A stretch of DNA of 20,298 nt. It comes from Cudoniella acicularis (Eukaryota; Ascomycota; Leotiomycetes; Helotiales; Helotiaceae). Each line of letters opens with the position of its first letter. The stretch's first letter is position 1. Below the pieces are notes generated by a model that saw nothing but the letters and a program-made list of their open reading frames with translations, was not told the origin of the DNA and did not search any database. Shown here one piece after another: positions 10,001 to 18,773 of the stretch. The translations under genes were made by a program, and so were the position numbers. The stretch covers positions 1 through 20,298 of the forward strand of contig JAAMPI010001071.1 in assembly GCA_013054445.1 (NCBI GenBank), given 5' to 3'.

Positions 10001-10805
10001 TCTCGCTTGCAATAACAATGGCCTGAGCACCGTCGCGCATCACCAGACACTTATCTGGCAGCATAGTTGTAATCGAAGCCATGACCCTCGACGACGACCA
10101 ATCCTGCCAGGCATTGAAAGCCGCCTGTATAAAAAACACTCCAACGAGGACTATTGCAAGAGCAAGATTAGCCTGCGCGGGAGGTTGGCCTAAGGGTTTC
10201 CAGGATACGAAAACAAGTATGGATCCGATGAATAGGATGGGCCCAAAGCCGGTGAAGAAATACTTGAATATCTGCTGGAATTGATGCGAGGGCGGAGGGG
10301 ACAGAGTGTTTCTGCCATATTCGGCCAACCGCCTCTTTACCTGATCAGTGAAAAGGCCTGAAGTCCCGTTTGTGGAGAGGCGCCTCAAAATCTCCTCTGG
10401 TGAGATAGTATGCCAATCGAGAGTGGTAAATTCTGCAGCCAGACAAAGTGGTCAGTTGAAACCAAGTGCCAAAGAGTTGGGATTGCTACCTTCGGCGGCA
10501 GTGGCCTCTGCCCTTTTAGCGTGTGCGAGTTTACGTTCTCTGGACTCATCGATCTGGTAGGAGCCGCAATAATGTTAGGAGGCTTGGTCAAAGTGCAAAG
10601 AATTTAGGGCGTACACAGTTCTATATTGAATAGGAAGGGCCGCCGATGGATCGATTGAATTTCCTGTGCGTGTGCTGTGCATACTGTTGATTGAAAGAGA
10701 GCGCCGGACTGTTGGTTGGCCATCATGAGCTGCTTCCTCCTCCCTTGCCTCCCAGCGGATGCGAGGACTCATTTTCGCGGTCTCACTACTTTCCATGTGC
10801 TTCAT
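7061..10805 (-). CDS. P-type cation ATPase, Na+/K+-ATPase-like (type IIC)
   Basis: Seven exons: 10805-10617, 10553-10490, 10432-9893, 9828-9558, 9499-9259, 9185-8415 and 8338-7061. They join in frame to 1117 aa; all six introns are GT-AG, 57-76 nt. An ATP-driven ion pump of the plasma membrane or an endomembrane is expected. In order: a polar N-tail; the actuator TGES (264-267); M4 with PVGLP (385-389); the phosphorylation motif DKTGTLT (Asp428); KGAPD (579-583) in the nucleotide domain; TGD (694-696); TGDGVND (817-823); then M5-M10. The C-terminus, DEWRKYILRKRP, resembles that of Na+/K+-ATPase alpha. All catalytic motifs are intact, so it should hydrolyse ATP. The ion sites are unusual: M4 has Val where pumps of this group have PEGL, and M6 reads ICCFTDAAAA rather than the animal CIDLGTDMVP. 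Fungal relatives are often called Na/K or ACU ATPases, so the ion cannot be named. An Asp-Pro repeat and Ser/Ala/Pro-rich insert lies at about 724-770. Confidence 0.9.
8208..8237. repeat. TCAGGG hexamer microsatellite inside the ATPase exon
   Basis: Four TCAGGG units plus a degenerate fifth lie in the last ATPase exon. On the coding strand they give an in-frame Asp-Pro repeat within the variable insert between TGD and the hinge. The + strand (template) also fits a G-quadruplex pattern with TCA loops. Confidence 0.8.
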
Positions 10806-11253
10806 TTGAAAATTTCGAGGTCGAATGAGGAGCGGCCGCTTCCATTTGCTGATATGGATAATATACGTGCACGTGATACCAGGATGCTTATGCGCTAGCC
10901 CTAAAGGAGACTTTCAGCTATGTGGCATGGCCTAAGATACGGTATTCTGTCCGACATGTTGCGCAAGTATATACTCATCGCTTAGTTAATAGCAAGTGTT
11001 TAAGTCTTCGACATTGAGTATATCCTCGCCGCTTAGCAAGGGTAGGGTAGCGGACAAAACTAGGAAAGGAAACTATAGCTGGGGGACACAGGGGCCAAAA
11101 TGGGTTCCACACAATGGTGTGAAGGCTAATTCAGGGAGTGCTCAGGATGCCCAGGCAGCTCAGGTGAGCTGGGTGGGTCGAGGGTGAGCCGAGGGTGGTT
11201 AGCGCCTGAGTAGAAGTGTCCAGTCCCCATTTCTCACGTGACGTACACCCAGC
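10806..11253. promoter_or_regulatory. Upstream region of the ATPase gene
   Basis: About 450 bp without a supported gene. It should hold the ATPase promoter, read on the minus strand. CACGTG occurs at 10870-10875 and 11235-11240, and the second runs into TGACGTA, so an E-box overlaps a CRE-like core. 11133-11200 is rich in GCTCAGG and GTGAGC words like those in the 5837-6626 inverted repeats. The actual start of transcription cannot be seen. Confidence 0.4.
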
Positions 11254-11613
11254 TCCTTACTCTGCTTAGATATCAAATTGACGACCTCGCTGTGGTTTGT
11301 TGTGGCTGTAGACTGTAGTATTCGAGGTCGTAAAACATGTATCCATCTTTTCAGCCAGGTCTTGTACGGAACTTTCATTTGCCACGTCCGAAAGCTTCTT
11401 GTTTATGTCGGTAATCGTGGTTGAGAGAGGGCAGATTTTCTGGGCGGTACCGTGTACTTGCTCTGCTGTACCGTTCAAGGTACCCGAGATAGTCGTAAGC
11501 TCTATACTCTGCGTAGATATCAACTCCGCGATCTCGTTGTGCCTTGTTGTGGCAGTAGTTGCGTCCACAGAACGTGTGTTTATCTTTTCAGCAAGTTCCT
11601 ATGCGGAACTTAT
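11254..11613 (-). pseudogene. Relic of a coiled-coil repeat protein
   Basis: A minus-strand frame (11568 to 11266) reads a polar, heptad-like protein with no ATG at its start. The frame continues upstream through the segment ELAEKINTRSVDATTATTRH, but is closed by TAG at 11601-11599. The DNA contains two copies of a ~115-bp unit, 11504-11613 and 11257-11379. In the second copy the codon matching that TAG is CAA, as in SSVQDLAEKMDT, so the stop fits a C-to-T change. The second copy also has a 10-bp length difference that shifts its frame, so its end (QFDI then stop) is not the original one. The parent family is not recognised; the sequence suggests alpha-helical coiled coil. Flanks are AT-rich and non-coding, so only a fragment remains. 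Confidence 0.55.
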
Positions 11614-12180
11614 ATTTTAAAAAAAATTAAAACAACCACAAATTCAAATTGAAACCAGATAAATGTAAAGGTGTCTATATTATCTGAATCTCAGTCTTAA
11701 ACAGTTGCGAAAAAGCATATTAATTGAAATACACTAAACTTTTAAAGTGTTCTTACCTACGCTTGGACCAAGTACGATAGGAAGACCGAAAAGGGAAACA
11801 AAGCAGAATATCTCATCTTTAATAATATATCACACAAGTAAAACCACTCAGCTTAAAGTGAGAATTAGATGGAACCTACTATTTAGCAAGCTAAAAATAG
11901 ACTATCTGTAAGTCACTATCCTACTGTGAGTATTTTAACTAGAGTCAGAAGGCCACTAAATACTTCGCAACCTTCTCAACAGTCAGCTTTAGCACAGAAC
12001 ATCCGCACACGATTTATATCGCATACTCCACTTCAATTCCAAAACGTCTATAATTCTTTCTTATCGCTTTTCCTTACTCACTCATTTAGATCAATCAGCA
12101 TTTACTTTCAAACTGCACACACTTTTCCTTACACCTTCCCCTCTAAATATACACAAACAAGAAATCCCCCCCCCGAAAAC
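11614..12180. other. AT-rich intergenic stretch
   Basis: No gene is seen. 11614-11930 is strongly AT-rich. 12050-12180 becomes CT-rich, then A/C-rich just before the ATG at 12181, with a run of nine C at 12166-12174. This resembles a normal fungal promoter and leader for the broken gene that follows. Confidence 0.5.
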
Positions 12181-13188
12181 ATGTTCACCTCCCTCAAAAC
12201 CTCCCTCAAAACTCTAAAAACCCCACATTTTTACCACTGCTCTTTCCACAGGCTCTGAACCACAGCCACCAGCAGTCGAAACATACCGTCCCTGGAGCAA
12301 CAAAGCGCAAAAATAGATCCCAATCACCGTCCCAGAAGGCAGTAACTACGAGCTTGTCCAAGCCAAGCTTAAGGAGTATGAAGAGGAGTTGGGGTATGAG
12401 CAGGCGCCTTTTTTGTTTGCAGGGGCGAGTGCGAAAGGGGAGGGGAAGGAAGGAGAGGGATGAGTTTTTGAGCGGGTTGAGGGTGTTGGTATGTATGGCT
12501 TTGTTTTGTATTTTTTGGTTGTTTGGATTCTTTCTAGATTATTAATTCAGAAGAGTTAAGAACGAAGAAAAAACGGCTAACTAAGAATCGAATATTTCCA
12601 GACGCCATGGTCAAAAGACGGGTCAGAGCCCCAAATAGAAACTCTCATAACGAAATTCAACACAATGGACAAATGCATATCTTTCAAAGCACTCCTCTCC
12701 ATTGCCATTCCCTCTTCCCTAGACGAAGAGCTCACCCAACACGTCTATGGCTGCTTCACACCCTGCGAAACCCCATTTATGTCAGATATCCTTCCTGAAG
12801 GAGCCGAAGAAAACGGCTTTCCCTTCTCTCTTTTTCTTCGTTGCGTGGTGAGGAGATTGAGGGATGAGGTGTCTCGCAGAATAGATGTGTTGAGGCATAG
12901 GTCTCGAGGACGGTGTTGTCCCGGGTGGGTTGAGAGGGAGGGAGACGGGAATGGATTTTGAGTGTTGTGAGAAGATGCCGCCGAAGAGGTGAGGAGTTCG
13001 TGGAGATGTGGAATAAGGAAAGGGAAAAGGTGAAGGATAAAAGGGGTGATACGCTGACTGCGAGGGCAGAGGCAATGAAAAAGTTCGTGGGGTTAAGGGA
13101 GGAGTTGGATGCTCGTGCGAAAGAGGAGGAATTAGATATGGATTCTTGGGATGTTGTGCAGCGAGAGAAAGAGCTTTTGCGCCTTTAG
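12181..13188 (+). pseudogene. Broken unknown protein gene with a surviving intron
   Basis: Coding signal runs along the + strand but changes frame. The ATG at 12181 gives MFTSLKTSLKTLKT. The frame then shifts near 12225 into ALSTGSEPQPPAVETYRPW, meets TAG at 12314-12316, and continues through ITVPEGSNYELVQAKLKEYE. It shifts again in the G-rich tract at 12430-12465 into RDEFLSGLRVL. A good intron follows at 12489-12601 (GTATGT, branch GGCTAACTAAG, TTCCAG). The exon from 12602 (TPWSKDGSEPQIETL...) runs to about 12840, where the frame is lost again. A charged helical tail ends at 13188. I recognise no domain. With one nonsense codon and at least three frame breaks it is most likely a pseudogene. 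A rapidly evolving gene with unrecognised introns is less likely, since there is no usable donor for the first break. Confidence 0.5.
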
Positions 13189-14511
13189 CGTATCCAATTC
13201 CTTTTGCCAAGCACCTGGACTCAACTTCTTTGCCTTTGTTTCCATGGCTTGGTCTCCACCCATACGCCCATTCAAGCCACAAAACACAGAATATGAGGAG
13301 GCCAAGATAATGACCAAGTGTTCTGTGTAGTAGGCGTCTTGTGCCCCAATGACATTTGACAACGGCACAAACCGAAGGACCATCTAATTTACCTTTCTTT
13401 CTTCGCGGTATCTCCTCTGGAAAGCTGCTTCTAGGAGGCTACGACTCTGTCAACATGTGAAACTGTAGTAAGGGGATCCAGCTTACTATGCAACAGCGGC
13501 GCAATTGCCGCTGTGACCATAGTGGGGGTCCCTCCTGGTGGCACATTGAGAGGTCCATCCCACATATGTCAATGACCATGGAATTGGGCGGTCTATGTCT
13601 TCGTCCGTAATCTCGCCAGTTGGTCTCCGAATGACTTGATGAATCTCTCCGTTCCTACACGAGCCTCAGCAGCATGCGAACCATACCGCCTCGGATATAT
13701 GGTCTTTGCAGAGAAGTTTGTCCACGTCCGACTAGCCACTGCTGGTTGGGTAGTGTCGATCTCGTTTGCAAGTAGGTCGGCACGCGTCCAATTAAGATCC
13801 AGCCCAAAGAATATGTTGTTGAACAGCTCCATGTCTTGCAATGTATCCAGGTACTGTCTTTTCCTAGGAACGGAGCCGTCTTGCTGTGAACAATGCACCA
13901 GGGCGTATACGACTGGCTGGCCTTTCGCATGTGGTTTGATATTTTGTTGAAAGGGTAGCTTCACTCGTCTTGCTGTAGCTGGGTCGAACAGTTCGTGACA
14001 TTGTCTTTTGATGATCAAGTTCAGTAATTCTTTACTGAACCCTAACAACACTCACATAGCGAGCCCGATCTGCCATAGCAAATGGACTGCGTCTAGCGAG
14101 GACTTCAATCTGGAGATCTGCTTTGTATATTGCATATGCGAGAAATAGGTAACTTTTGTCTAGGCGAAAAGAAGGATGGTTGTCGGGAATTGGACTTTAC
14201 GGCGTAGGAGGTACAGAAGTGTAGAATTGATGGTGCATTTGCATCTGGGCGAAATTTGGTTTGTGCAGAAGGTGGGAGGGAGGTTTGCAAGCTTGACTGT
14301 TGGGCCGTTCCTTCCCTCTGAGTGGCGCAATAGCTCAATTGCGGATGCGAACGAATCCCCGGTTGAGATTGTCCTGCTCGGAAGTTCCGCAATCTTAGCC
14401 CCTTCTCATCTCCAGCAACCTCGCGACAAAATGGGATTTCCAGTTCCAGCTGATTGGTCGAAGTTTCCTTTCGTCTTTCATCATTCGAATGCATCTAAGA
14501 CCTCCCTGCAT
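13132..14511 (-). pseudogene. Broken unknown protein gene, possible GIY-YIG-like C-terminus
   Basis: Reading the minus strand from ATG 14511, coding-like segments follow one another in shifting frames. They are MKDERKLRPISWNWKSHF, then ASAIELLRHSEGRNGPTVKL, then RLDKSYLFLAYAIYKADLQI to about 14055, then a long open piece 14051-13593 (HELFDPATARRVKLPF, NIFFGLDLNWTRADLLANEI). Near 13645 the frame shifts into HQVIRRPTGEITDEDIDRPI, and after stops at about 13489-13386 it ends in 13383-13132. Near the end, YVGWTSQCATRR, then AYYTEH, then CGLNGRMGG recalls the YIG, Arg, Glu and Asn order of GIY-YIG nucleases. No clear GIY is seen, so this match is weak. There are several frameshifts and four in-frame stops in the 13489-13386 stretch. 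The 3' end overlaps the + strand relic by 57 bp, so the two genes converge. Function unknown. Confidence 0.5.
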
Positions 14512-15198
14512 GCGACATGAATGAGAAGTCGGAGAACGAGAAACCCGTCCCACGTCTCTCAGCCATGGTCAAGAAAGTATAAAAACAACTTAATAATTTC
14601 AATGCCATTGAATCTCAACTAAAGTGGCTGCCTACCTTATATACAGCACTCTTAATCATCGATTCATCTTTAAAAAAAGAAAAGAAAAAAAGAAACCGGG
14701 ACGGAATTATTTTCAAGCATCAAAAATTCAACAAGTCAGTAAGCAAGCAAGTAGGTAAAGTATATATATAAATTGAGAGTTTTCCAGCAACAAAATAAAA
14801 TATGTAAACGAATTCAATTTTTCCTTTTTCTTTCTTTCTCTCATCCTCTCATTCTCCGTTTTTCTGTCCACCCCGTCTGTCTATAGATCTAGATATGTCG
14901 GCGGTATCGCGTTTAGGTGTATGTAGGCGGCCTGTCTTTCTTGCGATCTATTCTACTTCCTCTCTCTATACCCCCCGTAATCTCGATTTTCGATTTTTCG
15001 AATGGAGTTTTCGAAAAGAAGTCTTTGCGCCCCTCTCACCACCCAACAAGCCATGCAACGTAACTATGCAACCCAGCAACCAACCCAGCAACCCAAGCAA
15101 CCCAAGAAATTCCATCCCATCCCATCAAGTCAAATCAAATCGCGTTCAACCATACAACCATCCATCATCAAACACACCAAAGACCCCAAAAGGATTAC
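14512..15198. other. Intergenic region, 3' side of the carrier gene
   Basis: No gene is supported. 14580-14830 is A/T-rich with oligo-A and a TATATATA stretch, and 14815-14875 is a pyrimidine-rich tract. The right part should include the 3' UTR of the minus-strand carrier gene. Open frames on the + strand at 14895-15334 are low-complexity and run into the carrier exon in the opposite sense. Confidence 0.5.
15068..15106. repeat. GCAACCCA low-complexity repeat
   Basis: About five degenerate GCAACCCA units lie in tandem, within the presumed 3' UTR of the carrier gene. Confidence 0.6.
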
Positions 15199-17464
15199 TT
15201 ACGAACTCTTCGCGCCCCCTCCAACGATCCGCGGCAACGTAGCCCACCCCTCCTTCCCACCAGGCATCTTCGTCCTCCCAAAATTCTCATCCAAATCCAA
15301 AATTATCTTCAGCGCGTTCCGACTCCGTAGGTAACTCAGCGGTCCCTCTTGACCGGGCAACTTATCAGCGCTTACGCTCCCCACGCCTCTATGTTGCAGG
15401 TCTTCAGCCTTCTGGCTACCCGGCATGGGTAAGAGGTTCTGCAAGACCTCGTACATGGCGAGCGTGAAGCCGAATTGCGGGGATGAACGCAAGATTCTGG
15501 CTGGTCCACCCTTGAAGAAGGCTTTGAAACCCTCTTCTTTGTATATGGTGCTTGCGCAGTGGCGGAGAGACGTGTAGGAACTCTCGCCCTTGCGGGCCTC
15601 GACTTGGAGGCGGGTTTTAATCACGTCACAGGGTGTGGTGAGGTACGCCGCTGGCATGCCGGCAATGGCGCCTGCGGTGAGCAGTTGCAAGATACCAAGG
15701 GACTTTGTCTGGCTTTCGCCAAAGTAGTCGCGCTTCAGATGATTGTAGGTTGGGAAGTAGATGGCCGAGAAGGGAACATCACGTAGGAGGCACGCGGAAG
15801 CGCCCTTGTACAGCCCAACGAGACCCAGGTTTCGGACAATCCACATTGCTGAGCGGCGAGGGGCGCCTTCAACATTCTTGGCTACCTCGCCTTGAACTTG
15901 CAGACGAATCTTGACGATTTCGAGGGGGTTGGTGAAGATCTATTTTTAGTATCAGTGGTTGTGATTGGTGCGCATGAAAAAAGGGGCAAACTTACGACTT
16001 GGCAAGCGCCAGCGGTACCACCCGCTAAGAACTCATGCGGGATCCAAATCTTACCATTCTTGTCTGAGAAATGACTTCTTACAAGATCATTGACAGTCAA
16101 TTTAATGGCCTTTTCTGGAGCCACCCCGACCAATTGTGGTAGAATACCTGAGTATAAGCCTCTGAAGCCTTCATTTCTGATGACTTTCTTGGCGCAATCC
16201 AAAGAATTCTTGTATAGCATTTCACCAACACGCGATGATCGCTGGTTCTGCATTCGGGTCTTGACCAAATCAATGGGGTAGACCATGAATGCTCCAAAAG
16301 CACCAGCCATTGAGCCGAGCGCGAAATGATGCACCGACTCCAGGATCGAATGTAGAACATTCTGGGTGGTTGTCTTCACCTTGACAACGCTCGCAGTGGC
16401 TACATCACTAAACGCGTTGTAGAGAGGGTTTCGCCACGAGGGGTCGAGCACCTTGGCGAAATCGCCTAGACCAAGTCGTCCTGAAGGCTCATCAAGACTG
16501 GCGAAGTGGAAGAGGATATCGGCCTCCATGGGGGTGAACAGTGAGAATCTGGTAATGCGAGAAGCCTCGTTGAGAAAGTCCGTTCGCGTAATCTTGCCGT
16601 CTTTACTTTGCGCTGTAGCTTGTCGGATGACCATTTCCACCAAATCCATCTCTCTAATCATGTTTTGAAATGCGCGAACATTGGCGTACGAGATCTTGGT
16701 GCCTGTTGAGATGTTACAAAGGGTGTGTAGATTCTCTAATAAATAATCTGATAGCTTGTGCTTTGCCGTAGACAGAATGATGCGCTGGAAATCCTCAGGC
16801 TCGATAAATCCATCGCCATCTTTATCGAAGTAGTGGAAAGCTTGTCGTATCCTCTCTCCTTGCAGGCCTCTCAGCATCTGTGAGAATTGAGGGTACGTCA
16901 AGTCGTGCCGTCGTTTCTTGCCCCCACTATACAGCGTCGCCCATTCGCAATTCCAATCGAATGGTATGTGATCTGGGCCCTTGTTCGTCTCGTACAACTT
17001 CTTCAAATCTTCATATTTGACAAATCCTGTCTGTTCAACATCAAAAAGTCGGAATGCGATCTCGTACTCGGCGTCGGGTTTCGCGAGGAGGTTTTCGAAG
17101 GTGCCCCAATCAGAAAGATTTATTTTGCCAGTATTTCTGCGGTCTGCCACTCTGAAAAGAATGCCATACTGTTCGCGCTTGATTTTATGCTAGAATCCAT
17201 AGCTTTGTGTTAGTCAATGGCTTACAATCGTTTGTGTAGCAGGGGAGGGAGCACAAAAAATTGACTCACGTAATCTTCGCCTTCAGGCGCAACAGCATTG
17301 ATAAACTCCTCCTCGCTCATAAAGAGCTCCCCGGACTCTGAATCTTTCTTCGCATTCTTGTCAAAGGCTGCTTTCGACTGTGCAGAAAGCTGTACTTCGT
17401 CAACCTGCTCAGAGCCCAGAAGCGACTCCTTGACGACCTCCTTCACCTTGGTAACATCGGTCAT
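15199..17464 (-). CDS. AGC1: Mitochondrial aspartate/glutamate carrier with EF-hands
   Basis: Three exons, 17464-17270, 17189-15996 and 15939-15199, join to 709 aa, the usual size of fungal AGC proteins. Introns are 80 nt (GTGAGT...CTAG) and 56 nt (GTAAGT...ATAG). The protein is expected in the inner mitochondrial membrane, exchanging aspartate for glutamate plus a proton and feeding the malate-aspartate shuttle. The N-terminal half has EF-hand-type loops: [12 protein letters not shown] at 115-126 and a canonical [12 protein letters not shown] at 187-198. A weaker segment, [11 protein letters not shown], follows. The C-terminal half has the three carrier repeats, with signatures YPIDLVKTR (369-377), NPLEIVKIR (from 467) and TPCDVIKTR (565-573). 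The second EF-hand has all its acidic ligands, so calcium control is plausible. ATG 17464 is chosen because the frame upstream lacks ATG and the start resembles known homologues. It could be confused with a SCaMC ATP-Mg/Pi carrier, but the long N-domain and the C-terminal [19 protein letters not shown] favour AGC. Confidence 0.93.
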
Positions 17465-18773
17465 CGTGTCCTTTGCCCTGTCCACAAGTACACAGACCGC
17501 TTTTTATCGCAAGATAAGGTTGGAGTCCTCGTCGAATAGAGCGGTTTGCTTGGTCGCAGAAGGAAGAAAACTCTGCGCGATTTGTTGCCGGCGAAGAATG
17601 GGGCACAAGCAGCCCGCAGAACCAAAGCTGCACGAAGTCGGCCAAAAGAAAGCAAGTAAGCCTTCCGAACCGACGCGCAAAGTTCTAGATGTCTCAGCGT
17701 TGCGCGAATTGTGAGTTAAGATGGTTGTCGCCGAGGTGAAGGGGAGGAGGTTAAATAAACGAGAGTACGAAGGTGAGGAGAGGACGTGAGGCACGGTACT
17801 TTCTGGGGAAGATGGCGTTGGGGGACCGTTCGCGTGGGCGCAAGAGGATGAAGCTCTACTGAATTAATTTTGGCCTCGCAGACCAGGGATGCAAGAAATT
17901 TGTTGCGCCCGGATTTACATCGGAACGCCGGGCGGCTTCGAAAATTCGCATCAGCAGGGGCTCAAACTGGGCCCAAAGGAGATTAGCCCAGCCTTGGATT
18001 AAAGAAGATGCGGAAGATGCGCGCAAATCATGTGATCGACGACTGCCGAAAAGGAGGCGTCCCCACACGTGTTGATTCACCGTGCCCTGGCAAAGCATCA
18101 TTGGCCGAAGAGAAACGCCCCTTTTTCTTCCCCCACGGAGCCCGGCGAAGGGCGATTAGCATCATTGATTCACTATCAGGTCATATCACATACTGCAAGA
18201 ACACCATTGGCACAATTCATAGAAGTATCCTTCCATACTTCCTATTACTGATTTTGGCTCTAAAGAAGACCCCCTTCCAATACGCCATGGACGCTATGCC
18301 ATCTGCGGAAACAAAGAAAAAACTGCCATTACAAATGTGAATGGGGAACAGGAGGACAACCATTACAGAATCCCAAGTTTCTATTTTCCGCCCAGAGCCC
18401 GTGCCTGCTCAAAGTGAGCCAGCCAGGCTGAAAATGTTCGTGGTCTCGTCATATCGTGGGCATCGTTACGCAAGGAAGCAGACGTGATCTTGAGTTGAGA
18501 TGGCCGGGCCGCTTCCGAAAAGACTTTTTGAGAATGGACGACCATCTGGAAGTGTGAATGTGTGTAGTCATTGATGCAAATCAAATGACTGTATGCAATG
18601 CGAACGCCATAAAGCAGCTCGATCTAATAAAGTGTTGTGGGTGATGTATAGCGGATGCACATGGAGCTCCGGATGAAATACCATATCGACAATTCGACGA
18701 GCGCTCGCCGTATCTGATCCAATAATATACAGAGAAAGGAAGGTCGTTTTGCGTGTGGTCGGGGAAAGCCGGA
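17465..18773. other. Carrier promoter and leader; cyclin 3' region
   Basis: About 1.3 kb between the carrier start (minus strand) and the cyclin stop. 17465-17800, read on the minus strand, is CT-rich with an ATTTAA-type element near 17755, as in a fungal promoter and leader. CACGTG occurs at 18066-18071. An open frame at 18008-18340 (+) starts with ATG but has no domain and a low-complexity stretch, so I do not call it. 18340-18773 should hold the cyclin 3' UTR. Confidence 0.5.

Noticed and set aside
12782..13282. 166-aa open frame on the minus strand
   Set aside because: It is Pro/Ser-rich low complexity lying antisense to the charged coding-like + strand segments, so it is most likely a shadow.
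14176..14520. 114-aa ATG-started frame on the + strand
   Set aside because: The minus strand in the same stretch gives more protein-like segments that connect to the neighbouring relic; the + frame has no recognisable feature.
17504..17794. Possible N-terminal extension or upstream frame for the carrier
   Set aside because: It has no ATG, ends in TAA before the carrier start, and is in the CT-rich leader.
18008..18340. 110-aa frame (+) between the carrier and the cyclin
   Set aside because: It has an ATG but no domain, and composition follows the CT-rich promoter. It could be a small gene, but nothing supports it.
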